Assembly (NCBI GenBank): GCA_900543025.1
Contig: UQPP01000034.1
Location: 1-19,855, forward strand
DNA from: an uncultured Collinsella sp.
GTDB lineage: Bacteria > Actinomycetota > Coriobacteriia > Coriobacteriales > Coriobacteriaceae
DNA: 19,855 nucleotides
Direction of reading: 5' to 3'
Of this stretch, positions 1 to 7,685 are shown piece by piece; the stretch's first letter is position 1; each line of letters starts with the position of its first letter. Both the position numbers and the translations under genes were made by a program. The notes under the pieces are model-generated. The model was not told the DNA's origin. It did no database searches and saw nothing but the letters and a program-made list of their open reading frames with translations.

Positions 1-2276
1 GCCAGCAGCGGATCCAGACCACTCGCGTCCGAAATCTCGACCATAAAACGCAGGGTCGCAATGCCCTCGCGGTTGGTCGAGGTAGCGGCGGAAAGGATAT
101 TGCCGCCCGCATCGCCAATGGCGATGGTGACGTCCTTGAGTAGACCCATACGATCCAGGCACTCGACCACAATCTCGACCTGGAAAAGCGTATCGGCAGC
201 ACCGTCCCACTCCACGTCAATCATGCGCTCGGGGTGCTCCATGAGGCCTTTGACGTTGGGGCAGTTGGCACGATGCACCGAGACACCTCGGCCGCGCGTG
301 ATGAAGCCGACGATATCGTCGCCCGTCACCGGATTGCAGCAATGCGCCAGACGGACCAGCAGACCGCTGTTGCTCTCGCCCTTGACGATAATGCCGTTAC
401 TTGCGCTCTTGCCACGCTTTTGCGGCTTGCGGTTGGAGCCTCGAGCCGGCTGTTTCACGACCTCGGCGATAGCCTCGGCCTTGGTGACCTGTTCCTCGGG
501 CTTGGGGTCCAAAATTTGCTCGACCTTGTTACCCACGGCACGTGGGGCGACTTTGCCCGCGCCAACGGCTGCGAACAGGTCCTCGAGCTGTTTGTAGTTA
601 AACTGCTCCGCCACGGCGTTGAGCGCACGCGTGGATCGCGGCGTAGAGATGCCATACCCGCGTTTGCGCAGGTCCTTGGCCAGTATATCGCGACCGGCGG
701 CAGCGTCATCGTCTTTGGTCGCAGCGGCGAAATAACGGCGGATCTTTGACTTGGCCGAAGGCGTCTTGACGATCTTGAGCCAATCACGCGACGGCTTGGA
801 GCTCTTGTTGGTCAGGATTTCAACGCGGTCGCCCGTCTTGATCTCGTGCGTAAGCGGCGCCACCGCACCGTTGATCTTGGCGCCGACGCAGTGATTGCCG
901 ACCTCGGTATGAACGGCGTAGGCAAAGTCGAGCGGTGTAGAGCCAGCACGAAGCGCCATGACCTCGCCCTTGGGCGTAAAGACAAAAATCTCCTGGTCAA
1001 ACAAGTCGACCTTCAGCGAGTGCAGGTATTCCTTGGCGTCGGTGATCTCGTCAGACGCAGCCCAATCGAGCGAATGTTTGAGCCAGTTAATCTGGTCGTC
1101 TAGACGCTGGGCATCATTAGTCTTAGACGCAGACGATCCGCCCGACTTCTTATAGAGCCAGTGGGCGGCGATGCCGTACTCTGCCTGCTCGTGCATCTCG
1201 TAGGTTCGAATCTGAATCTCGAGCGGACGGGCCGTGGGGCCGATAACCGTCGTATGGAGCGACTGGTAGTTATTGACCTTGGGCATGGCGATATAGTCTT
1301 TAAAGCGACCGGGCATGGGATGCCACAAGGTATGCACGGCGCCAAGCGTGGAATAGCAATCGCGCACCGAATGAGTGATGACGCGCAGCGCCACCAGGTC
1401 GTAAATCTCGGAGAACTCCTTGCCCTTGCGCTTCATCTTTTGATAGATGGACCAATAGTGCTTGGAACGACCGTTGATCTGAAAGCCCTCAAGACCAATG
1501 CGATTGAGCTCATCGGTGAGCGTCTTGATGGTCTCGGCCAGATAACGCTCGCGAACCTCGCGCGACTCGGCTACCATGCGCGCGATGCGCTGGTAGGCAT
1601 CGGGCTCCAAGTAGAAGAAGGACAGGTCCTCGAGCTCCCACTTGATAGAGCTCATGCCCAGGCGGTCGGCCAGAGGCGCGTATACGTCCATGGTCTCGCG
1701 TGCCTTAAACAGACGGCGGTCCTCACGCAGGGCGGCAAGCGTGCGCATGTTATGCAGGCGGTCGGCGAGCTTGACGATGATGACGCGAATGTCCTTGGAC
1801 ATGGCGAGGAACATCTTGCGCAGCGTGAGGGCCTGCTTCTCGTCCATGCTGTCGACTTCGATGTTGGTAAGCTTGGTCACGCCGTCGACGAGTTCTGCCA
1901 CGGTTTCGCCAAACAGGCCGGAAACATCGGTAAGCGAGGTCTCGGTATCCTCGACAGTATCGTGCAGCAGCGCGGCGCACACCACATCGCAGTCCATCTT
2001 GAGGTCGGCCAGAATGATGGCAACCTCGACGGGATGGTTAATGTACATCTCGCCCGAGCGGCGCTTTTGGTTGCAGTGCTTCTCGGCGGCAAAGCAGTAG
2101 GCCTGCTCCACCTTGGAGAAGTCATCCTCATTCATATATTTGAGGCACAGGCGCTCCAGCTTGTCGTAGCTGTCCGCCATAATCTCGGGCGGCAGCTCAT
2201 CGGCATGTTTATAGTGCTCCATCTCCGAAAACGGCTGGAGGGTGGAATCATGGGCGATACGGGCTGCGGCATCCAT
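1..2276 (-). CDS. rel: Bifunctional (p)ppGpp synthetase/hydrolase Rel (RSH family), 3' end cut off by the window
   Basis: This enzyme makes and degrades the stringent-response alarmone (p)ppGpp in the cytosol. I read 758 residues before the window edge, so only the end of the C-terminal ACT domain is missing. Order of domains: HD hydrolase (HD at 104-105 in LLHDTVEDT; RLHNMRT at 172-178), synthetase (YDLVALRV near 291; RFKDYIAMPKVNNYQSLHT from 323), TGS (about 428-490), a Cys/zinc-finger-like segment (HCCNP at 644-648, C671), then ACT from about 697. The R-x-K-D motif (323-326) is the form known in bifunctional Rel proteins; monofunctional RelA has an acidic E-x-D-D there. Together with the intact HD site this supports both activities. 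The ATG at 2276 follows a purine-rich AAGGGGA Shine-Dalgarno sequence. It lies 15 bp after the recJ stop, so the two genes are probably co-transcribed. Confidence 0.96.
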   Translation of the reverse strand, partial: MDAAARIAHDSTLQPFSEMEHYKHADELPPEIMADSYDKLERLCLKYMNEDDFSKVEQAYCFAAEKHCNQKRRSGEMYINHPVEVAIILADLKMDCDVVCAALLHDTVEDTETSLTDVSGLFGETVAELVDGVTKLTNIEVDSMDEKQALTLRKMFLAMSKDIRVIIVKLADRLHNMRTLAALREDRRLFKARETMDVYAPLADRLGMSSIKWELEDLSFFYLEPDAYQRIARMVAESREVRERYLAETIKTLTDELNRIGLEGFQINGRSKHYWSIYQKMKRKGKEFSEIYDLVALRVITHSVRDCYSTLGAVHTLWHPMPGRFKDYIAMPKVNNYQSLHTTVIGPTARPLEIQIRTYEMHEQAEYGIAAHWLYKKSGGSSASKTNDAQRLDDQINWLKHSLDWAASDEITDAKEYLHSLKVDLFDQEIFVFTPKGEVMALRAGSTPLDFAYAVHTEVGNHCVGAKINGAVAPLTHEIKTGDRVEILTNKSSKPSRDWLKIVKTPSAKSKIRRYFAAATKDDDAAAGRDILAKDLRKRGYGISTPRSTRALNAVAEQFNYKQLEDLFAAVGAGKVAPRAVGNKVEQILDPKPEEQVTKAEAIAEVVKQPARGSNRKPQKRGKSASNGIIVKGESNSGLLVRLAHCCNPVTGDDIVGFITRGRGVSVHRANCPNVKGLMEHPERMIDVEWDGAADTLFQVEIVVECLDRMGLLKDVTIAIGDAGGNILSAATSTNREGIATLRFMVEISDASGLDPLL

Positions 2277-2291
2277 CGAGGTCCCCTTCCC

Positions 2292-5200
2292 CTAGGCCCG
2301 CGGTACGATCGGGCGGTTAACTTTGGCTAGCATATCAGAAGCGCACGAATCGAGTGCCCAGCTCCGAAAAGCCGTGAACTCCATGCGCGAGCGCAAGCCC
2401 TCCAAATAGCGAATTGACCTGCTTAATTGCACGCGACCGGGGTTTTCTGCCATTGAGATGCGACGCGTATCGTCAAACCCCGAAACGCGACAGAAACCGA
2501 GCTCTTCGAAGATTCCCAAGCCGCTTGCCACCGAGCGCTCATCGACCGGCGTGCGCGCGTCGATTGCAAGGCACATCTGCGCAATGTCGATATCGCTTGC
2601 GCAGAATGAATCGTCCCCTGTCTTGCCACGGTTGGAGCGCCACATGGTCTGCAGCGCACGATAGAGCGTGACGAGCTCATCGCGCTCGGGCGCATAGCAG
2701 TCGAGTAGGCGCTCGTTAATGCGGGCGTCGCGCGACGAATAGAGCAGGTGAATCACGGCGGGCTGTCCATCGCGACCGGCACGGCCACTCATCTGGTTAA
2801 ACTCAATCGCACCAAACGGCATGTGGTAGAGCACGACATGACGGATATCGGGCAGGTTGACGCCCTCACCGAAGGCCGAGGTTGAAACGATGCAGCTGAG
2901 ACTTCCGTCTCTAAAGGCTTCCTCAACACGGCGGCGATCGGAGCGCGCAAGCCCGGCGTTATAGAACGCGATCTGGGTCGCACAGTCGGGCACGCGTTTG
3001 CGCAACGTCTTGGCAAGCGCCACGGACTGGTCGCGTGAGTTCACGTAGATAACGGTCTTCTCCCCCGTCGCCACGATCGACACCAGGCGATTTTCGCGGC
3101 TCGCAAGGTCTCGGTCATCCTCGAGCTGCAAGTTCTCGCGCACCGTCTCGTCGACCACCGTGCGGGTAATCGGTAGCACGCGGGCGAGCTCGGCCACAAC
3201 CGGAGCCGTTGCGGTGGCAGTCGCGGCCATGACAACGGGGTTGCCCAGGGCCTTGAGAATATCGGGCATGTCGAGGTATGCGCTCCGGTCACCGCCCTTG
3301 GCAAGACCGGCATGGTGTGCCTCATCGATAACGACAAAGCCGACACGTCCAGAACGCGCAAAGCGATCGCGATGGATGGAAAGGAACTCAGGCGTCGTGA
3401 GAACGATGCCGGTGCGACCCGAAGCCAGGCCGGCAAACACGTCATCGCGCGCGGCTTCCACGGTCTCGCCGGTCAGCACGCCTACGCCAATGCCGAGCGC
3501 GGCCATCGTCGACGAGAGGTGATAGGCCTGGTCGGCAACGAGCGCGCGCAGCGGATAGACAAAGATACTCGCACGCCCGCGAAGAACCGCCTCGCGCGCG
3601 GCATGCACATGGAAGATAAGAGACTTGCCGCGCCCCGTTCCCATAACGGCCAGAACACTTTGGTGATCGGCCAGGGCATCGAGCGCCTCGACCTGCGCGC
3701 GGTGCGGCTGGTTCGATCCGATAAAGCTGTGAATGAGTGAGCGCGTGAGCTCGGTATAGGAAAGCTGAGCAAGCGTCTCGCGTTTACGCGACTCCAGGCG
3801 CAGCCCAGAATCCGCCGGTTGTACGCCGCGGCGAAGCTCACATGCCGGGTCGTCAACGCTGGGCGCCGTGGTATCGCGGACCAAGACATCCTTAATCATG
3901 AGCTTTGGCTTTACGCGACCTTGCCAATGCTCGGCAACGGCCTCGAACACCAAGTCGACAGCGCTGTCGCAATTGATAAGCCTATCGATCTGCGGCACAC
4001 GAAACATGATGGCCGGCACACTCGCGGCGCCATCCGTCGCCACGAAGCGCATATGCTCGCCGGTCTTGCCCACCACGGCGCGATCGCACATCGTCACGCC
4101 CTCGGCAGCCAGCAGCGGCACCTTATTACCCTGGCCAAACGGCTCAAGGCGGGAAATCTGCTCGATGGTCTCGATATTCAATTCGGAAAGGTCAACCGTG
4201 GCGGCAACCTCGTCGGTGTCCTCAAAGTCCTCGGCGGGAAGCTCGGACAACACGGCGGAAAGGCGACGACGAAACTCATCGAGCTTAGACGCCTCGATGG
4301 TCACGCCCACCGCACCGGCATGTCCGCCGCGGCGAATCAGCAGGTCGGAGCAGCGCTCGACGGCTTCGAACAGGTTGACCTTGCCCACCGAGCGACCCGA
4401 GCCACGTGCTATACCGTCCTCGATAGAGAAGAGCAACGCCGGCACGTGATATCGGTTGGTAAGGCGGCTCGCCACGATGCCTTTAACGCCCTCGTGCCAG
4501 CCCTCGCCACCCACGACGATTGCGCGACCGCCATCATAGGTCTCCTCGACCTTTGCCATGGCATCACGCGTGAGCTCCGCCTCAATCTCGCGACGCTGAC
4601 GGTTGATCTCCTCGAGCTCGGCCGCCAGTGCACTTGCCTCGATAGGATCGCGGGCAAGCAGCAGGTCGAGCGCCAGCTTGGGATCGGCCATGCGGCCGGC
4701 GGCGTTTAAGCGGGGAATGAGCGAGAACGATAGACCGTCCGCCGTAATGGTAGAAAGGTCGGCCTTGGCGAGCGCTGCAAGCGCAATGTAGCCGGGACGA
4801 ACCGTCACGCGCATCTGTTGGATGCCCTCGGCGACCAACGCGCGGTTCTCGGCCGTCAATGGCATCATGTCAGACACGGTGCCCAGCGCCGCAACCTCAA
4901 TCAGCGAACGCCAATACGACGGCTTGCCCAGACGCTCGCCCAAAACCTGCACCAGCTTGAGCGCCACACCGGCACCGGCAAGTTCACGCGAGGGCCCCTC
5001 ATCCTCGAGCTTGGGGTCGGTCAGGGGCACGCCCTGCGGCACCTGGTCGGACGGCTCATGGTGGTCCGTAACCACCAAATCGATTCCCAGGCTCTCCAGA
5101 TAGGAGACCTCATCCTTGGCCGCGATACCGTTATCGACGGTCACGATCAGATTGGGTTGGGCGAGCTCGTTGACGCGATCGAGCGCGGCGCGCGAAAGGC

Positions 5201-5579
5201 CATAACCCTCGTCAAAGCGGTGCGGGATAAACGGTGTGACATCGGCGCCAAACGTCCGCAGCGCCTCGGTCAGCAGACAAGTCGACGTAATGCCGTCGAC
5301 GTCAAAATCACCAAAGACGGCGATGCGTTCGCGGTTGCGGATGGCGTGCTCGACACGATCGGCAACAACCGACATGCCCGGAATGACGAGCGGATCGGCC
5401 CAATCACGGTCGAGCGAAGGCGTCAGAAATAGCTGCCCCTCCTCAATCGAGGCAATGCCGTGCGCAACCATAATGCGCGCCACCAGCCTGGGTATGCCCA
5501 GGCCAGCCGAAAGCTCCTTTTCGAGCTCGGGGTTTTGCCGAGCGACCGCCCAGCGATGCGTCGTCTTAAGCGATGACAT
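2292..5579 (-). CDS. recJ: RecJ single-strand 5'-3' exonuclease fused to a superfamily-2 (RecQ/DEAD-like) helicase
   Basis: This 1095-residue protein is far longer than the usual RecJ (about 570-790). The N-terminal half is a full RecJ: DFDVDG at 91-96, VTVDNG near 146-151, the DHH motif in VVTDHHEP (172-174), a DHHA1 domain with GGH at 418-420, and an OB-fold region at about 455-570. The second half carries a complete helicase core: Walker A-like MGTGRGKS (646-653), DEAHH (752-756), ATATAT (786-791) and QMSGRAGRDGQ (929-939). A winged-helix-like tail of about 120 residues follows. RecJ degrades ssDNA 5'-3' in recombination and repair, normally after unwinding by a separate RecQ, so the fusion would join both steps. 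I chose the ATG at 5579, which has a GGGGGTG Shine-Dalgarno; an in-frame GTG at 5624 would add 15 non-RecJ-like residues. It precedes rel by 15 bp. The RecQ zinc-binding cysteine pattern and aromatic loop are not evident, so the helicase should be called RecQ-like only loosely. Confidence 0.93.
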   Translation of the reverse strand: MSSLKTTHRWAVARQNPELEKELSAGLGIPRLVARIMVAHGIASIEEGQLFLTPSLDRDWADPLVIPGMSVVADRVEHAIRNRERIAVFGDFDVDGITSTCLLTEALRTFGADVTPFIPHRFDEGYGLSRAALDRVNELAQPNLIVTVDNGIAAKDEVSYLESLGIDLVVTDHHEPSDQVPQGVPLTDPKLEDEGPSRELAGAGVALKLVQVLGERLGKPSYWRSLIEVAALGTVSDMMPLTAENRALVAEGIQQMRVTVRPGYIALAALAKADLSTITADGLSFSLIPRLNAAGRMADPKLALDLLLARDPIEASALAAELEEINRQRREIEAELTRDAMAKVEETYDGGRAIVVGGEGWHEGVKGIVASRLTNRYHVPALLFSIEDGIARGSGRSVGKVNLFEAVERCSDLLIRRGGHAGAVGVTIEASKLDEFRRRLSAVLSELPAEDFEDTDEVAATVDLSELNIETIEQISRLEPFGQGNKVPLLAAEGVTMCDRAVVGKTGEHMRFVATDGAASVPAIMFRVPQIDRLINCDSAVDLVFEAVAEHWQGRVKPKLMIKDVLVRDTTAPSVDDPACELRRGVQPADSGLRLESRKRETLAQLSYTELTRSLIHSFIGSNQPHRAQVEALDALADHQSVLAVMGTGRGKSLIFHVHAAREAVLRGRASIFVYPLRALVADQAYHLSSTMAALGIGVGVLTGETVEAARDDVFAGLASGRTGIVLTTPEFLSIHRDRFARSGRVGFVVIDEAHHAGLAKGGDRSAYLDMPDILKALGNPVVMAATATATAPVVAELARVLPITRTVVDETVRENLQLEDDRDLASRENRLVSIVATGEKTVIYVNSRDQSVALAKTLRKRVPDCATQIAFYNAGLARSDRRRVEEAFRDGSLSCIVSTSAFGEGVNLPDIRHVVLYHMPFGAIEFNQMSGRAGRDGQPAVIHLLYSSRDARINERLLDCYAPERDELVTLYRALQTMWRSNRGKTGDDSFCASDIDIAQMCLAIDARTPVDERSVASGLGIFEELGFCRVSGFDDTRRISMAENPGRVQLSRSIRYLEGLRSRMEFTAFRSWALDSCASDMLAKVNRPIVPRA

Positions 5580-5687
5580 GAGCGCCCACCCCCGATAGGG
5601 GCAGGTCGCCGCGATACCTCTCACGGTTCATAGCGATGAGTCCTCTGTGTATGCCCACTTCGGCAGGCAGATCTGTTGAACGGGTTT

Positions 5688-5693
5688 ATTATA
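5688..5693 (-). promoter_or_regulatory. Probable -10 box of the recJ-rel promoter
   Basis: On the minus strand a perfect TATAAT lies about 110 bp upstream of the recJ ATG. No good -35 hexamer is present at 16-18 bp, so it could be a weak or activator-dependent promoter. The 276-bp gap 5580-5855 between the divergent recJ and BASS genes holds this box and no convincing gene; I see no clear promoter for the rightward gene. Confidence 0.5.
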
Positions 5694-5855
5694 CCGTGCG
5701 GCACGGACGCAGAGCCTCGCAGCACGCCGTGGTTTCGGTAAACGATGCCGGTAATACCCTCGAAATAATCGAGCGTTTCTAACGCACGGATGCATGCGAG
5801 CGTCTAGCATATCCATTCAAAACGGATTTACGAGCAAAGGGAGTCACAAGAGCAG

Positions 5856-6854
5856 ATGAAGCAATGGGTTGGACTGGGAAAGTTCCTCGCGGGGCATATG
5901 CAGGTCATCGTTCCGATTTGCGTAACGCTCGGTATGCTCTTTCCCCAGCAGATCGGCGTACTTAAGCCCATCGTTCCCGCTCTCTTCGCCTTTATGACGT
6001 TCCAAGGCGCGCTCAGCAACACCTTCCACCAGGTAGCCGAGGTGTTCCGCCGTCCGCTGCACCTGATTTTGGCGCTGCTCGTCTCGGCGGTGCTTATTCC
6101 CATAGCAGCTTATGCCATGGGATCGCTGTTCTTTGGCTCCAACCCCAACCTTGTCTGCGGCATCGTGCTCGAGTACAGCGTACCCGTGGCAGTCACTGCC
6201 TTTATGTGGATTAGCATGTTCGGCGGCAACGGCCCGCTCGCGCTCACCATTATCCTGACGTCCTCGGTTATCTCGCCTGTGACGATTCCGCTCACGCTGA
6301 AGCTCTTGCTGGGTGCCACCGTCTCGATCGATGTGCCGAGCATGATGCAGGACATGGCCTTTATGATCGCCATCCCCGCCGTGCTCGGCATCGTGATCAA
6401 CGAGCTCACGCGTGGATGGGGACACGAGAAGCTCTCCCCCGCGCTCTCGCCCGCCTGCAAGTTCATGATGATGGGCGTTATCGCCTCCAACTCCACCGCC
6501 ATGAGTGAGTACGTGCTGCACATGAACGCGGTGCGTCTGGAAGTCGCCCTCTTTATTTTGACCTTCGCCATCAGCGGCTTTGCCGTCGGCATTCTGGTCG
6601 CCCGCGCACTGCATCTGCCATATAGCGAGACGACTACCATGTGCTTTACCTGCGGCATGCGTAATATCTCTTCGGGCGCCGTCATCGCCACGCAGTACTT
6701 TCCGGGCGAAGTCGTGTTTCCCGTCATGTGCGGAACGCTGTTTCAGCAGGTACTCGCCTCATTTATCGGGCATCTCTTTGAGCGTCTAACCGGCGAGGAG
6801 CGTGCCGCCCAGCGCAAGCGCGTCGAGGCCGGCCGCGATGCAATGGCGCGCTAA
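5856..6854 (+). CDS. BASS-family (bile acid:sodium symporter-like) membrane transporter
   Basis: This is a 332-residue integral membrane protein with about nine to ten hydrophobic segments and almost no soluble domain, the usual size for the BASS/SBF family (PF01758). The family signature GMxN is visible as CGMRNISSGAVIA (266-278), and the discontinuous helix of the first repeat is represented by LEYSVPVAVTAFMW (105-118). Family members import organic anions such as bile acids, pantothenate, pyruvate or other carboxylates, usually with Na+. The substrate cannot be read here, and a bile-acid role must not be assumed from the family name. Residues that bind sodium in the structurally known bacterial ASBT (E260 and Q264 in E-V-G-M-Q-N) correspond to Thr265 and Arg269, so the coupling ion may differ. 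The ATG at 5856 has AGGGAG about 12 nt upstream, a rather long spacing. The gene stands alone and converges on the DUF4931-like gene. Confidence 0.85.
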   Translation: MKQWVGLGKFLAGHMQVIVPICVTLGMLFPQQIGVLKPIVPALFAFMTFQGALSNTFHQVAEVFRRPLHLILALLVSAVLIPIAAYAMGSLFFGSNPNLVCGIVLEYSVPVAVTAFMWISMFGGNGPLALTIILTSSVISPVTIPLTLKLLLGATVSIDVPSMMQDMAFMIAIPAVLGIVINELTRGWGHEKLSPALSPACKFMMMGVIASNSTAMSEYVLHMNAVRLEVALFILTFAISGFAVGILVARALHLPYSETTTMCFTCGMRNISSGAVIATQYFPGEVVFPVMCGTLFQQVLASFIGHLFERLTGEERAAQRKRVEAGRDAMAR

Positions 6855-6871
6855 ACCGTCCGCAGTGTGCG

Positions 6872-6897
6872 GGCGCTCACTTTACGATGTGAGCGCC
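6872..6897. terminator. Hairpin between convergent BASS and DUF4931-like genes
   Basis: A perfect 9-bp stem (GGCGCTCAC 6872-6880, GTGAGCGCC 6889-6897) with an 8-nt loop spans the 27-bp gap between two convergent genes. The stop codon of the leftward gene (6882-6884) is in the loop. There is no T-tract on either side, so intrinsic termination is uncertain; it may block read-through or protect 3' ends. Confidence 0.4.
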
Positions 6898-7682
6898 TCC
6901 AGATGTGCGCGGAGTCGCTCCGCATCGACATCGAGCGTGGTCTCAGCATTGACCTGAGCCAGCCGATACCCGACAAAGTAGGGTGAAACCACCCAACGTG
7001 GAAGCGCCTTGGCAATGGTCCGGCCGCTCATGTGATAGAAGAACAGGTTGTACGACTCTGCACGACCGCCATGGTGCTCGTGCAAGATATAGCGCAGAGC
7101 TACCTGGATTGCGTCGGCGAAGAGATCCGCCTCGGCTTGGTCTCTCGTGTCATCGCTGGCGGCGATTCCCTGCGGGGCTGAAACGTTGATCTCAAAGAAC
7201 CCCATGATCGGTTCGGTTGAGATGTTGACCGCGATTCTCCCCTGTCGCCAGACATTGATGCCTTCGAAATTGGCAGAAATCAGCGAAGCGTAGCCGTCTT
7301 CCTGCTCCAAACCCACAATCTGCATGTGCGGATGGACCAGACTGCCGCCCGAAAGTGGGCCCTTGTTCTTGTACATGAGAACGCTGCGATACTGCCGGGA
7401 GTCAATCATCTGCTGCCAGCAATCCAGAGCAAACCGCATAACATGATGCAGCTCGTCCGACGCATAGGTCACCAGGTCGGCGTCGTGGTCGGACGACTCA
7501 ATCAATACGGTCTGGCGAGTGGCCCGCAAGGTCTTAAACTTATTCTCGAGCCAGATGCAGTCACCGTCGCGCCGGATGATATTGGCGAGTTCCTCGGTAT
7601 CGCAAAAGGGGCACGCGGTGCCGGGACGACGGTTGTCGTCGGGCTTACCGTTCGCCTGCTGAACGTCAAATACCAGCGCCAC
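6882..7682 (-). CDS. GalT/HIT-superfamily nucleotidyltransferase-like protein (DUF4931 type)
   Basis: This 266-residue cytosolic protein shows hallmarks of the galactose-1-phosphate uridylyltransferase branch of the HIT superfamily. There is a zinc-type CPFC near the N-terminus (C24, C27), an ENKF segment (46-49) like the GalT N-x-F-P strand, ESSDHDADL (62-70), and HPHMQ (117-121) matching the GalT H-P-H-x-Q active site. In GalT the second His is the nucleotidylated nucleophile, here H119. It is shorter than classical GalT (about 350) and resembles the DUF4931 proteins of Gram-positive bacteria, whose substrate I do not know. I infer a nucleotidyl or phosphoryl transfer or hydrolase activity on a nucleotide-linked compound, not necessarily galactose, since no other Leloir gene is nearby. 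The GTG start at 7682 is supported by GGAGG eight bases upstream, which overlaps the end of cutC; the cutC stop is 3 bp away, so translation is coupled. Confidence 0.75.
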   Translation of the reverse strand: MALVFDVQQANGKPDDNRRPGTACPFCDTEELANIIRRDGDCIWLENKFKTLRATRQTVLIESSDHDADLVTYASDELHHVMRFALDCWQQMIDSRQYRSVLMYKNKGPLSGGSLVHPHMQIVGLEQEDGYASLISANFEGINVWRQGRIAVNISTEPIMGFFEINVSAPQGIAASDDTRDQAEADLFADAIQVALRYILHEHHGGRAESYNLFFYHMSGRTIAKALPRWVVSPYFVGYRLAQVNAETTLDVDAERLRAHLEALTS

Positions 7683-7685
7683 GGG

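Noticed and set aside
1161..2330. A 389-codon plus-strand open frame antisense to rel
   Set aside because: The opposite strand encodes continuous HD and synthetase domains of Rel; the antisense product shows no family motif.
5628..5816. A 62-codon minus-strand frame upstream of recJ
   Set aside because: No Shine-Dalgarno sequence, an Arg-rich composition without domain, and it contains the likely recJ -10 box.
5844..6614. A 256-codon minus-strand open frame antisense to the BASS gene
   Set aside because: The product is an extreme His/Asp/Gly/Arg-rich shadow; the plus strand encodes a coherent membrane protein with family motifs.
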